From NCBI RefSeq assembly GCF_021532625.1, contig NZ_JAKGAR010000002.1, forward strand, positions 496,001 to 560,000: 64,000 nt of DNA, given 5' to 3'. Positions within the stretch are counted from its first letter, which is position 1; each line of letters begins with the position of its first letter. The notes beneath the pieces are model-generated. The model was given only the letters and a program-made list of their open reading frames with translations. It did no database searches and had not been told where the DNA came from. A program made the position numbers and the translations under genes. Shown here piece after piece: positions 1-8,034 of the stretch. The stretch comes from Octadecabacter algicola (GTDB lineage Bacteria > Pseudomonadota > Alphaproteobacteria > Rhodobacterales > Rhodobacteraceae).

Positions 1-118
1 GGGCGAGCTTACCCATCAGGAGATCAGTACCCAAACGGGTCTGCCGCTTGGCACAATCAAGTCCCGCATCCGTCTGGGTCTTGAAAAGCTACGTCACGAG
101 TTAAAGGAACTGCGTTAA
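1..118 (+). CDS. ECF sigma factor, C-terminal end (partial)
   Basis: Only the last 38 codons lie in the window (reading frame from base 2, TAA at 116-118). The peptide GELTHQEIS..TGLPLGTIKSRI is the helix-turn-helix of sigma-70 region 4.2, which contacts the -35 element. The next gene is a ChrR-type anti-sigma factor starting one base after this stop, so this is the partner sigma factor, comparable to RpoE of Rhodobacter sphaeroides, which responds to singlet oxygen. The family and pairing are well supported; the stress it senses is inferred from the partner. The rest of the gene is outside the window. Confidence 0.85.
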   Translation, partial: GELTHQEISTQTGLPLGTIKSRIRLGLEKLRHELKELR

Positions 119-119
119 G

Positions 120-755
120 ATGACGACCATCACTCACCACCCATCAGACGCCTTGCTGGCGGCCTATGCTGGAGGAAGCTTACCGCAGCCATTTGCGTTG
201 GCCGTGGCAGCACATATCTCTTTGTGTCTAGACTGTCGCGCTACTTACGAAGCCCATCTCGTATCGGGTGGTGCGGTATTGGAGATGAGCAATACCGAAG
301 CCGTGTCGGCCGACTTGAAATCCAATGTGCTTGATCTTTTGGACGCACCAGTTGCAGCAAAACCAGCGTATCAGCGTTCAGGGGTTTTCCCGGGCCCTGT
401 GATGGAAGCGCTAAAAGGTAAGCCTCCGCGTTGGAAATCCCTCGGGATGGGAGTCCGTCAGAGTATTTTGTCGGACGGGCGCGATGGTTCTGTTCGTCTT
501 CTTTATATACCGCCTGGCCGCGCCGTTCCGGATCACAGCCACAACGGTTTGGAACTGACTTTGGTCCTTCAAGGTAGCTTCAGCGATGAAACCGGTCGGT
601 TCGGTGTTGGTGACCTTGAGGTTGCGGATCACACGCTTGAACATACGCCAGTTGCCGATCCGGGCGCACCTTGTATCTGCCTTGCGGCCACGGACGCGCC
701 ATTACGATTCAATTCGTTTATCCCGCGATTGCTTCAGCCATTCTTTCGTATCTGA
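120..755 (+). CDS. chrR: ChrR-type zinc anti-sigma factor
   Basis: A 211-residue protein with the two-domain plan of R. sphaeroides ChrR (about 213 residues). The N-terminal anti-sigma domain has H6 and H32-x3-C36-x2-C39, matching the zinc ligands known in ChrR. The C-terminal cupin domain has H139, H141, E145 and H175, which line up with the second zinc site needed for the singlet-oxygen response in that protein. It should bind and silence the sigma factor encoded immediately upstream until stress triggers release. The start lies one base past the sigma factor stop, so translation is probably coupled. A good terminator follows at 784-814. Function is by family; the inducing signal has not been shown here. 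Confidence 0.9.
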   Translation: MTTITHHPSDALLAAYAGGSLPQPFALAVAAHISLCLDCRATYEAHLVSGGAVLEMSNTEAVSADLKSNVLDLLDAPVAAKPAYQRSGVFPGPVMEALKGKPPRWKSLGMGVRQSILSDGRDGSVRLLYIPPGRAVPDHSHNGLELTLVLQGSFSDETGRFGVGDLEVADHTLEHTPVADPGAPCICLAATDAPLRFNSFIPRLLQPFFRI

Positions 756-783
756 CGCACAAAACATGACATTCAACTAGGGC

Positions 784-814
784 AAAAAACCATCGGTTTC
801 CCGGTGGTTTTTTT
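784..814 (+). terminator. Rho-independent terminator after chrR
   Basis: A 10-base-pair stem (787-796 with 801-810, one G-U pair) closes a TTTC loop and runs into a T-rich tract through 814, with a matching A-run on the 5' side. It sits 30 bases after the chrR stop and ends the sigma/anti-sigma operon. Confidence 0.85.
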
Positions 815-864
815 ATTTATTTCAACAGGTTGAATTGGTTGTCCTCACGTTTCTGTGACCATGT

Positions 865-890
865 GAACCAAGCCCGATCGTCCTCCGTAA
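865..890 (+). promoter_or_regulatory. Possible ECF-type promoter for the fasciclin gene
   Basis: GAACC at 865-869 and CGTAA at 886-890 are 16 bases apart and lie about 60 bases before the fasciclin start. The spacing and the GAAC/CGT cores resemble ECF sigma promoters in general. They do not match the TGATC-type consensus I recall for R. sphaeroides RpoE. This is a weak call made mainly from position next to an ECF sigma operon. Confidence 0.22.
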
Positions 891-949
891 CCTTTGTACG
901 AAACGTAAATCAAAACGGACATGATCGTCCGGCAACACGGAGAACGAAG

Positions 950-1465
950 ATGAAAATGAACCTGAAAGCCACTGCTGCAGCCCTCACACTCAGCCTAACT
1001 GCCGCGGCAGTGAACGCCGAATCCATCGTTGAAATCGCCGCTGGCGACGAACGCTTTTCAACGCTTGTAGCCGCAGTCTCTGCCGCTGGCCTCGTCGACA
1101 CATTGTCGGGACCGGGTCCGTTCACTGTATATGCGCCGGTCAACGATGCGTTTGCGGCGCTACCAGAGGGAACGGTTGATACTCTTTTGCTTCCTGAAAA
1201 TAAGGATCAGCTCACCAATGTGCTGCTTTACCATGTTGATGATCGGAAATTGTCCGCCAGCATGATCCCTGCTGGGTCAAATTACTTCCGCCCAATTCTG
1301 GACAGCGAACGTCTTTGCATTACTGCCGGAAGTGGCGGCGTAACGATTGCTGATGGAACAGGCGAAATGGCAAATGTCATCATCGCAGACATTATGGCTG
1401 ACAATGGCGTTATTCACGTCATCGACAAGGTCCTTCTGCCGGGCACACGCCCTGCGTGCCACTAG
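950..1465 (+). CDS. Secreted fasciclin (FAS1) domain protein
   Basis: A 171-residue protein with a signal peptide (MKMNLKATAAALTLSL... cleaved near AVNA-ES) and one FAS1 domain. Typical FAS1 features are the GPFTVYAPVNDAFAALP block (H1 region, about residues 55-71), an LLYHV motif, and NGVIHVIDKVLLP near the end. FAS1 proteins are surface or periplasmic adhesion-type modules; several bacterial ones are stress induced. I chose the ATG at 950 because GGAG lies 7 bases upstream and a signal peptide follows directly; an in-frame start at 830 would add 40 unrelated residues. It lies directly after the sigma/ChrR operon in its own transcription unit and may be a target of that sigma factor, which is inference. 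Confidence 0.88.
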   Translation: MKMNLKATAAALTLSLTAAAVNAESIVEIAAGDERFSTLVAAVSAAGLVDTLSGPGPFTVYAPVNDAFAALPEGTVDTLLLPENKDQLTNVLLYHVDDRKLSASMIPAGSNYFRPILDSERLCITAGSGGVTIADGTGEMANVIIADIMADNGVIHVIDKVLLPGTRPACH

Positions 1466-1473
1466 TTAGATAT

Positions 1474-1500
1474 GGCGCCCTGCTGAATAGGCAGGGCGCC
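1474..1500. terminator. Hairpin between convergent genes
   Basis: A perfect 10-base-pair GC-rich stem (1474-1483 with 1491-1500) with a 7-base loop lies between the fasciclin stop and the iolG stop, which converge here. No long T-run follows on either strand, so it may act as a weak bidirectional terminator or a 3'-end stabiliser. Confidence 0.6.
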
Positions 1501-1548
1501 CATTCATCACTCACGGGGCTCGGTTAACGTGCCTCAGAACTTTCCAAG

Positions 1549-2535
1549 CTAGAATGATCGGCGCCCGCCGTCTCGCGCAGCTGCATCGGCTGCATCGGCG
1601 AGAATTTGTGCTTTCAAACCATCGTCGCCGGTTGGCGTCATTGGAACATTCGATACAATACTAGAAACGAAATGTTCCATCTCGGCGCGGTACGCAGCCG
1701 CGTAGCGTTCTAGAAAGAAGGGCTGTGTGGCAGCAGTTTGGTGCCCTGCGCCCGTGGCCAGCTGAACGGTGTTTTCGAGCATATTGTCTGCGCGCAACAT
1801 TCCTTTTGACCCGTGCACTTCAATGCGTTGATCGTAGCCATAGGTCGCACGGCGGGAATTGCTGATCTGGCAAAGCTTACCGCTCGCGGTCTTCAACGTG
1901 ACAACCGCTGTATCAAAGTCACCAGCGTCGCCGATTGCAGGGTCCACAAGGCAAGACGCTTCTGCCGTAAGTTCAACAGGTTCTTCGCCCAGCAAGAACC
2001 GTGCCATATCAAGGTCATGGATCATCATATCGCGGAAAATTCCGCCAGATGTTTTGACGTAGCCGATCGGGGGCGGGGCAGGGTCGCGCGACAGGATCGT
2101 GACGATTTCCACATCACCGATAACTTGATCGGCAATCTGTTTTTGCAAATGGGCAAAGCTCGGGTCGAAGCGGCGGTTGAAGGCCACCATGAATGGCACG
2201 TCTGCGGCTTTTACGGCGGCTAGGCACTCGCGAATGCGGTCCACGGACAGATCGACAGGCTTTTCGCAAAAGATCGCTTTGCCGTTCGCGGCGGCTTTGT
2301 GAATGAGGTCATAATGCGTGGTCGTTGGGGTGCCAATGACGACAGCATCAATGCTGGGGTCTTCCAGCATCCCGTCACTGGTCATGACCTTTGCGCCCAA
2401 TTGTCCGGCCAACGCGTTCGCCGCTTCTGGCAGGAAATCTGATACTGCGGCAGCCCGCGCAGTGTGCATTCCTGCAAGTGTGGCGCCGTGGACTTGGCCG
2501 ATACGGCCACATCCCAAAAGTCCGATGTTGAGCAT
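1549..2535 (-). CDS. iolG: myo-Inositol 2-dehydrogenase
   Basis: A 328-residue Gfo/Idh/MocA oxidoreductase that oxidises myo-inositol to 2-keto-myo-inositol (scyllo-inosose) with NAD+, the first step of inositol breakdown. The Rossmann motif GCGRIG is at residues 8-13, the hallmark EKP at 91-93 and the catalytic D168-x3-H172 pair, matching the D/H pair of Bacillus IolG. An AAAGGA ribosome-binding site precedes the ATG. It is the last gene of the iolD-PhyH-iolC-iolB-iolJ-iolG operon, 3 bases after the iolJ stop. Two other Gfo/Idh genes lie nearby, so which enzyme handles which inositol isomer is open, but the position among iol genes makes IolG the best name for this one. Confidence 0.88.
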   Translation of the reverse strand: MLNIGLLGCGRIGQVHGATLAGMHTARAAAVSDFLPEAANALAGQLGAKVMTSDGMLEDPSIDAVVIGTPTTTHYDLIHKAAANGKAIFCEKPVDLSVDRIRECLAAVKAADVPFMVAFNRRFDPSFAHLQKQIADQVIGDVEIVTILSRDPAPPPIGYVKTSGGIFRDMMIHDLDMARFLLGEEPVELTAEASCLVDPAIGDAGDFDTAVVTLKTASGKLCQISNSRRATYGYDQRIEVHGSKGMLRADNMLENTVQLATGAGHQTAATQPFFLERYAAAYRAEMEHFVSSIVSNVPMTPTGDDGLKAQILADAADAAARDGGRRSF

Positions 2536-2538
2536 GTT

Positions 2539-3366
2539 TTATCCTTTTAGAGGAGCAAGAACGCGACGAGTGGCGGCGATCATAGGTGTTTCTGTGTCTT
2601 TCAAGATCGATACACGATCGAACCGTTTAGGATCTGAGGCAATTGCGTCTCGAAGGGCAGCGCCGAAGGCCATGCGCAGTTCGGTGCCGATGTTGAACTT
2701 GCAGATGTTGGTTTCGCGGGCCAATCGCGCGCGTTGTTCAACTGGCACGCCTGATCCACCGTGGATCACCAATGGCACGTCCGTTAGGGCTTGGATTGCG
2801 GCGATGCGCTCTTCGTCCAACCCGCCTTCTTTGTCTTCTTGAAGGTGTACGTTTCCAACCGAGATTGCCATTGCATCGACCCCTGTCAGACGCGCGAATT
2901 CCGCGGCCTCCGCGGGGTCGGTTCCGGCGGATGCTTCGCCTAACGCGTAGCCCACGAAACCGATTTCACCTTCGCAGGAAATGCCTGCCGCATGGGCCAT
3001 GTCAGCGATGCGTTTGGTTTCCTCTACATTTTCGGCGAATGGCTTGCGTGATCCGTCAAACATTAAGGACGTGAACCCGCTGTCCAACGCTTCGGCGCAT
3101 TCATCATAAGTATAGCCGTGATCCAGATGAGCCACGACAGGCACAGACGCGTTCTCGGCCAGATGGCGGAACATCTTTCCAAGAACGGGCAGGGGCGTGT
3201 GTGCTCTGCATCCGGGGCCAGCCTGTAGAATGACAGGGCAGTTTTCAGCCTCTGCTGCATGTACAAAGGCGCGCATGTCTTCCCAACCGAGTGTCACGAG
3301 ACCAGCAACCGCCGTTCCGTTCTTGAGCGCGGGCTGCAAGACATCCGCAAGTGTTACCAACGCCAT
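2539..3366 (-). CDS. iolJ: Class II aldolase, IolJ-like (6-phospho-5-dehydro-2-deoxygluconate aldolase)
   Basis: A 275-residue class II (zinc) aldolase of the fructose-bisphosphate/tagatose-bisphosphate family. The zinc-site motif H80-L-D-H83-G is present, as are the EGE/IGF block near residue 131 and the HGGSGVP phosphate-binding stretch near 202. In the iol pathway IolJ splits DKG-6-phosphate, made by IolC, into dihydroxyacetone phosphate and malonate semialdehyde. An AGGAG site precedes the ATG. It lies between iolB and iolG with short gaps (9 and 3 bases), in one transcription unit. The family is certain; the substrate follows from the operon. Confidence 0.87.
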   Translation of the reverse strand: MALVTLADVLQPALKNGTAVAGLVTLGWEDMRAFVHAAEAENCPVILQAGPGCRAHTPLPVLGKMFRHLAENASVPVVAHLDHGYTYDECAEALDSGFTSLMFDGSRKPFAENVEETKRIADMAHAAGISCEGEIGFVGYALGEASAGTDPAEAAEFARLTGVDAMAISVGNVHLQEDKEGGLDEERIAAIQALTDVPLVIHGGSGVPVEQRARLARETNICKFNIGTELRMAFGAALRDAIASDPKRFDRVSILKDTETPMIAATRRVLAPLKG

Positions 3367-3375
3367 AGTGCGCTC

Positions 3376-4218
3376 CTATTTGAACTTTGCGATCATGTCT
3401 TTGATGCCGGGGATCGTTTCGACCTGATAAGCATGGCTCGGTTGGAAGAACTGCACGAGGCTGCGCTGTGACAGTCCTCCAAGGATCGTGAAGTAATACA
3501 TCTGATAGCCAGGCAGAACCGCGCAAGGGTGATAGCCGCTGTCGAGGCAGATCGTTGAGCCATCCACGATGTGATAGGCGTCACCCGCCTTGCCGTCTTC
3601 GCGCTGCAACATCTGCACGCCTGACCCGTGGTTGGGTTTGAAACGGAAGTTGTAGGTTTCATCGTGGCGCGTTTCTTGCGGTAGGCGATCTGTGTCGTGC
3701 TTGTGGCTTGGGAAGCCTGACCATCCACCTTCGCCGACGGTGAACAGCTCGGATACCAGTAGGCGACCAACCTTGTCGTGATACTTGGTACCAAGGATAT
3801 GTTTGATCTTGCGGTGGGTCTTAGTGTCGTCGGATCCGTATTGGACCATGTCCAGTTCATCTGAACGCACGGCAAAGGCATCTAACACCTTGTCGTAGCG
3901 CGCTCCGGCCACAAAAACCTCGGCTTCGTCCGAGGTGCAGACGATTTCCGCTTTTGCGGCGGTGGGGACGTAAACACCTTCTGGTTCACCGTCCCAAACG
4001 TCTTCGCCACGTCCGCCGATATCACCGGCCTTGAAGCCTTCGACGTCGATGTCGATGCTGCCGGTGGCAGGCACGATGCAGGTCTCATATCCGGGCACTT
4101 CATATTCAAAGGCCTGCCCTTTTTTCAACTTCACTATGTTAAAATAGTTCAGCGGAACGGTGCTGTCGTCGATATCAACGATAGGTTTGTTGTGGTTGTC
4201 GAAGGGAGCAATATGCAT
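3376..4218 (-). CDS. iolB: 5-Deoxy-glucuronate isomerase
   Basis: A 280-residue IolB protein, a bicupin isomerase that turns 5-deoxy-glucuronate into 5-dehydro-2-deoxy-D-gluconate, the substrate of IolC. The sequence carries IolB hallmarks such as the GGWSGFPSHKHD metal-binding stretch and YHPCAVLPGYQMYY near the C-terminus. The start at 4218 (MHIAPFDN) has an AAAGGAA site 6 bases upstream; an in-frame upstream start at 4374 would add 52 residues lying inside iolC. It follows iolC by 10 bases. Confidence 0.93.
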   Translation of the reverse strand: MHIAPFDNHNKPIVDIDDSTVPLNYFNIVKLKKGQAFEYEVPGYETCIVPATGSIDIDVEGFKAGDIGGRGEDVWDGEPEGVYVPTAAKAEIVCTSDEAEVFVAGARYDKVLDAFAVRSDELDMVQYGSDDTKTHRKIKHILGTKYHDKVGRLLVSELFTVGEGGWSGFPSHKHDTDRLPQETRHDETYNFRFKPNHGSGVQMLQREDGKAGDAYHIVDGSTICLDSGYHPCAVLPGYQMYYFTILGGLSQRSLVQFFQPSHAYQVETIPGIKDMIAKFK

Positions 4219-4228
4219 GATCGTTCCT

Positions 4229-5209
4229 TTAGCGTTGAGTTGGGCCGGAGTGGGTGGCCAGAAAATTTTCAAGCGTTTCGGTGTCAGCCATCGCGGGAGC
4301 ACAGCCGGGCCGAGAGACGGTGACAGATGCGCAGGCAGAGCCGCGCAAAATAGATGTCTTGAGGTCGTGACCATCCGCGAGAGAAGTTAAAAGGCCGGCC
4401 ATAAAGCTATCACCAGCACCCGTCGGTTTGAGTGCATCGACTGGGTAGATACCGGTATGAATTTCTTGGCCCTCGGCAAAGGTAATCGCGCCTTCAGGCC
4501 CCATCTTGTAGACAACAATCGCGGCAGTGCTTTGCGAGAGTTCACGGGCCTTGTCCAAGCCCTTGTCGATGGACCCGGCCATAAAACCGAATTCTTCGTC
4601 ATTGCCGACGATCATGTCGCATTGATCGGCCGCGCGGCTGAGGACATCTGCGGCTACTTCAGCAGAGGGCCATGAATAAGGGCGATAATCGACATCGAAA
4701 ATAATCGGCAGCCCAGCCTCTTTGGCCAGATCAAATGCGCGGAAGGTCGCGCTGCGGGATGGTTCTGCGGCAAGAACAGTCCCTGCCGTAATCAGGGCAC
4801 CGAAACGGGCGTAATCGACAGCTTCGACGTCAGATTGGTTCATCTCAAAATCGGCGGCGCCGTTGCGGTAGATAACAGACTGGTGCCCCTCAAGACGGCT
4901 TTCGTAGACGGCGAGAGAGTTCCGAAACTCGCCGCCGACAGGGGTTACGTAGTCAGTGCCAACGCCGTAGCGCTTTAGTTGATTTACGCAGTAACGTCCG
5001 ATGCTGTCGTCAGATACCCGCGTTACGATGGCTGCCTTTCCGCCCAGTTTGCAGATTCCCGCCGCCGTATTGGCCGACGATCCGCCAAGGCCCGCGTGGA
5101 AGACTTCGGCGTCCTCGGTTGCGGTGCCCGCGGGCGTAAAAAAGTCCATTCCGGCGCGGCCGACGATGACGAAATTGTTCTGGGCTATGCCCGCCAATAG
5201 TTTGCTCAC
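4229..5209 (-). CDS. iolC: 5-Dehydro-2-deoxygluconokinase
   Basis: A 326-residue PfkB-family sugar kinase that phosphorylates 5-dehydro-2-deoxy-D-gluconate for the IolJ aldolase. It has the N-terminal sugar-binding block with GGSSANTA, and the C-terminal GAGD anion hole with catalytic D267. The start is a GTG at 5209 (MSKLLAGIAQ), supported by GGAGGGG just upstream and by a 4-base GTGA overlap with the stop of the preceding oxygenase gene. Longer in-frame starts run back inside that gene and are not needed. Length agrees with IolC. Confidence 0.92.
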   Translation of the reverse strand: MSKLLAGIAQNNFVIVGRAGMDFFTPAGTATEDAEVFHAGLGGSSANTAAGICKLGGKAAIVTRVSDDSIGRYCVNQLKRYGVGTDYVTPVGGEFRNSLAVYESRLEGHQSVIYRNGAADFEMNQSDVEAVDYARFGALITAGTVLAAEPSRSATFRAFDLAKEAGLPIIFDVDYRPYSWPSAEVAADVLSRAADQCDMIVGNDEEFGFMAGSIDKGLDKARELSQSTAAIVVYKMGPEGAITFAEGQEIHTGIYPVDALKPTGAGDSFMAGLLTSLADGHDLKTSILRGSACASVTVSRPGCAPAMADTETLENFLATHSGPTQR

Positions 5210-6042
5210 TTGCGCCCCTCCGTGTTGCCACCTTTGGCCTGATCCAAAATCTCCGGGTAGGGATAGTTGAAGCCCAGCAGTTGTTTCAGATCTGGACTTG
5301 CGGCATCCAAAAACTCTTGCGACAGCGCTGCGGGCATATCCTCTAGCGGTTTCACCCACTTTGGCAGGTAGTTGATCAGGACTGCGGACCGGTCGTGGTC
5401 CGCGTTGTTGGGCATCGCGCAATGCCAAGCCACGCCGTAAAACAGCGCCACATCACCCGGCTCGCCCAACATCTGCTCACAATTGTCGTAGAAATTATCC
5501 GACTCTTTGGGATAGCGCAGTTCTTTTTGGCTGCCCGGAACGTAGGCCGTGGCGCCACTCTCTTTCGTGAACGGGTCAAGCAAGACAGAGACTTGAGCAT
5601 TCATCGGAAAGCTGCTGTTCAGACCAACAGGGTGGCTTTCGGATTTGTAGAAGTCCCAATAGGGATAATCGACGTGTGGCTCTTGCCCCGGACCGTCAGG
5701 CAGGATGCGGTTTGCGGCAATGGACCCCATGATGAATTCCGTTCCTAAGAACTTGCGCAGGATCGCCATGATCGCCGGAGGGGTCGCCATATCCGAAAAG
5801 ACCGCGCCCTTGTCCAATAGGTTCCACACCCGGCGTTGCAGGTTGATCCTTCCCTCTTCCGCCGCCTTACCTTGAAAGTGAGTGACCTTATCGGCCTCGG
5901 CGGAGTATTCCATCACAATTCGCCGCGCTTCCGCGACTTGCTCATCGGTGAATAAACCCGAGATCAGGACAGCCCCTTTGCCGTGCAACAATTCTGCGAC
6001 AATCTCATCCGGGTCAGCGGTTTTGGCGGTGTAACGCTTCAT
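5206..6042 (-). CDS. Phytanoyl-CoA dioxygenase (PhyH) family Fe(II)/2-oxoglutarate oxygenase
   Basis: A 278-residue protein with the PhyH-type facial triad H123-x-D125 and H207, plus R218 as the likely 2-oxoglutarate anchor, so an active Fe(II)/2-oxoglutarate oxygenase is expected. It is not part of the classical inositol pathway, yet it lies between iolD (1-base gap) and iolC (4-base overlap) and must be co-transcribed and probably co-translated with them. It could hydroxylate or demethylate an inositol derivative (for example a methylated inositol such as pinitol) so that it enters the iol route; that is inference. Start chosen at 6042 with AAAGGA upstream, since the longer form reads into iolD. 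Confidence 0.85.
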   Translation of the reverse strand: MKRYTAKTADPDEIVAELLHGKGAVLISGLFTDEQVAEARRIVMEYSAEADKVTHFQGKAAEEGRINLQRRVWNLLDKGAVFSDMATPPAIMAILRKFLGTEFIMGSIAANRILPDGPGQEPHVDYPYWDFYKSESHPVGLNSSFPMNAQVSVLLDPFTKESGATAYVPGSQKELRYPKESDNFYDNCEQMLGEPGDVALFYGVAWHCAMPNNADHDRSAVLINYLPKWVKPLEDMPAALSQEFLDAASPDLKQLLGFNYPYPEILDQAKGGNTEGRK

Positions 6043-6043
6043 C

Positions 6044-7915
6044 CTACAGTCCTTTCCGCTGTTTGGGGCGGCTGCTTTCCCAGTCTTTGTGGGCTGCAGT
6101 GACTTTTGGGTTTTCTGAAACATGTGGGGTGCCGACTTCCCACCATGTGTGTCCTTCGGTCGTCCATCCCTCGTAAGGATCGACTTTCATTACGATGACG
6201 TAGGTTTGGTCAGCCGCCTTTGCGCGGGCAAAGGCCTCGGCAAGGCCAGATGGGTCGGCAACGGTTTCCGCCAAAGCGCCCATGGACTGCGCGTGAGCTT
6301 CGAAATCAACGCCGACCTGATGGGTGGCTGTTGGCGTATCCGCGATCAGGTTGTTGAAGCTTTCGTTGCCGGTGTTGTTTTGCAGTTTGTTGATGACCGC
6401 AAAGCCGCCGTTGTCCAACACCATGATGATCATCTTTTTCTCGGTTAATACTGAGGAGTAGATATCCGAATTCATCAACAGATATGACCCGTCACCCGTG
6501 AATACGATGGTATCCTGATCCGGCTCTTTTTCGGACTGCGCGATCCGTGCGCCCCAGCCGCCAGCAATTTCATAACCCATACAAGAAAAGCCGAATTCAA
6601 CATCGACCGTTCCGATATCCAACGTGCGCCAGTTTGCGGTAACTTCGGCAGGTAGCCCGCCAGCAGCGGCGACGATGCGATCACGTGGATCGCACGCGGC
6701 GTTAACCACACCAATCGCCTGCGCATAAGACGCAGGACCATTCCCGAGGCGCGTGTTGCCTTCGACATAGTCGTCCCACTTGACCCGTTCAGCTTTGGCG
6801 GTTGCGACCCAGTCCTCGGGGGACACATATCCAATGAGTGCGTCTTGCAAAGCTCCAAGCGCCAGTTTGGCATCACCAACGACAGTTGCCGACATGTGTT
6901 TTGCCGCATCATGGCGCGCCGCGTTCAATCCGATGATCTGTGCGTCTTGGGCAAATGCAGTCCACGACCCTGTCGTGAAATCTTGCAATCGCGTTCCAAC
7001 GGCGAGAATTACATCAGCCTTTTCAGCAATCGCATTTGCACTGTCCGACCCCGTCACCCCAAGTGGTCCGATGTTGAGGGCGTGCGTCGCTTTCAGGTTC
7101 GCACGTCCAGCGATGGTTTCGACAATAGGGATAGAATGGGTCTCGGCGAAAGTTGTCAGTTCTTCCACAGCGCCGGAGTATTGCACACCACCACCCGCGA
7201 TGATCATCGGGCGTTTTGCGGTCTTCAAAAGCGCGGCGGCCTCGGCAATTTCTGCGATATCCGCAGCCTGACGTCGGATTCGATGGACGCGTTTATCAAA
7301 GAAGGAGGCGGGGTAATCATATGTCCAACCCTGAACGTCTTGCGGCAAACCAAGGAATGCGGGGCCGCAATCTGCGGGATCAAGCATGGTATTCAGCGCT
7401 GCGGGCAAGGATTGGATGATCTGCGCGGGGTGGGTGATCCGATCCCAATAACGGCTGACGGCCTTAAAGGCGTCGTTAACACCAAAGGTTGGATTTCCAT
7501 AATGTTCGAGTTGTTGCAGCACAGGATCGGGCAGGCGAGTCAAAAAGGCATCGCCACACAGAAGCAACAACGGCAGACGGTTCGCATGGGCCAGTGCGGC
7601 GCTAGTCAAAAGATTCGCCGTGCCGGGGCCGGCACTTGCGGTGCAAAACATAAAGCGGCGGCGCAGATGCGCCTTGGCGTAGGCCGCTGCCGCAAAGCCC
7701 ATGCCTTGTTCGTTCTGGCCACGATAAAGGGGCAATTCATCTTGATGGTCGTGCAAGGCTTCGCCGAGGCAGGTGACATTGCCATGGCCGAATATGCCAA
7801 ATCCACCGCCACACAGGCGCGTTTCTACGCCGTCTATTTCAATGTATTGTGCTGCAAGATACCGCACGATTGCTTGCGCAGTTGTCAGCGTGATTGTTTG
7901 GTTTACGTTTGCCAC
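6044..7915 (-). CDS. iolD: 3D-(3,5/4)-trihydroxycyclohexane-1,2-dione hydrolase
   Basis: A 623-residue thiamine-diphosphate enzyme that opens the cyclohexanedione ring of the inositol breakdown intermediate to 5-deoxy-glucuronate. It shows the three-domain plan of the acetolactate-synthase superfamily: catalytic Glu in YRGQNEQG (E69), a central Rossmann-like domain, and the ThDP/Mg motif GDGSYL starting near residue 474. The start is a GTG at 7915 with GGAGG 7-8 bases upstream; the in-frame ATG at 7948 has no such site. It is the first gene of the leftward iol operon and faces the rightward operon across a 119-base region holding the LacI-type operator. Confidence 0.92.
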   Translation of the reverse strand: MANVNQTITLTTAQAIVRYLAAQYIEIDGVETRLCGGGFGIFGHGNVTCLGEALHDHQDELPLYRGQNEQGMGFAAAAYAKAHLRRRFMFCTASAGPGTANLLTSAALAHANRLPLLLLCGDAFLTRLPDPVLQQLEHYGNPTFGVNDAFKAVSRYWDRITHPAQIIQSLPAALNTMLDPADCGPAFLGLPQDVQGWTYDYPASFFDKRVHRIRRQAADIAEIAEAAALLKTAKRPMIIAGGGVQYSGAVEELTTFAETHSIPIVETIAGRANLKATHALNIGPLGVTGSDSANAIAEKADVILAVGTRLQDFTTGSWTAFAQDAQIIGLNAARHDAAKHMSATVVGDAKLALGALQDALIGYVSPEDWVATAKAERVKWDDYVEGNTRLGNGPASYAQAIGVVNAACDPRDRIVAAAGGLPAEVTANWRTLDIGTVDVEFGFSCMGYEIAGGWGARIAQSEKEPDQDTIVFTGDGSYLLMNSDIYSSVLTEKKMIIMVLDNGGFAVINKLQNNTGNESFNNLIADTPTATHQVGVDFEAHAQSMGALAETVADPSGLAEAFARAKAADQTYVIVMKVDPYEGWTTEGHTWWEVGTPHVSENPKVTAAHKDWESSRPKQRKGL

Positions 7916-7992
7916 AGCGGCGCCTCCACGAAATTGAGCATGACGCACAGCAAATCGCTATTGACCTGCGCCCCCAATCAAAGATAGCCGTT

Positions 7993-8008
7993 TTGCAACC
8001 GGTTGCAA
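7993..8008. promoter_or_regulatory. LacI-type operator between divergent inositol operons
   Basis: TTGCAACCGGTTGCAA is a perfect 16-base palindrome with the central CG step typical of LacI-family operators. It lies between iolD (GTG 7915, leftward) and the Gfo/Idh gene (GTG 8035, rightward), where one bound repressor could block both promoters. A near-identical copy lies at 16285-16300, ahead of the operon that encodes the LacI-family repressor itself. These are the only two copies I found in the window. Confidence 0.82.
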
Positions 8009-8034
8009 CGGGATTCTTTTGGGAGAGAGAAAAA

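Noticed and set aside
6845-7987. Long rightward reading frame (380 codons) opposite iolD
   Set aside because: It is antisense to a clear IolD enzyme, has no recognisable motif and arises from GC-rich codon usage on the other strand.
7894-8034. In-frame N-terminal extension of the Gfo/Idh gene starting at 7894
   Set aside because: It would overlap iolD and translate through the operator palindrome; the GTG at 8035 has a good ribosome-binding site and gives the normal Rossmann N-terminus.
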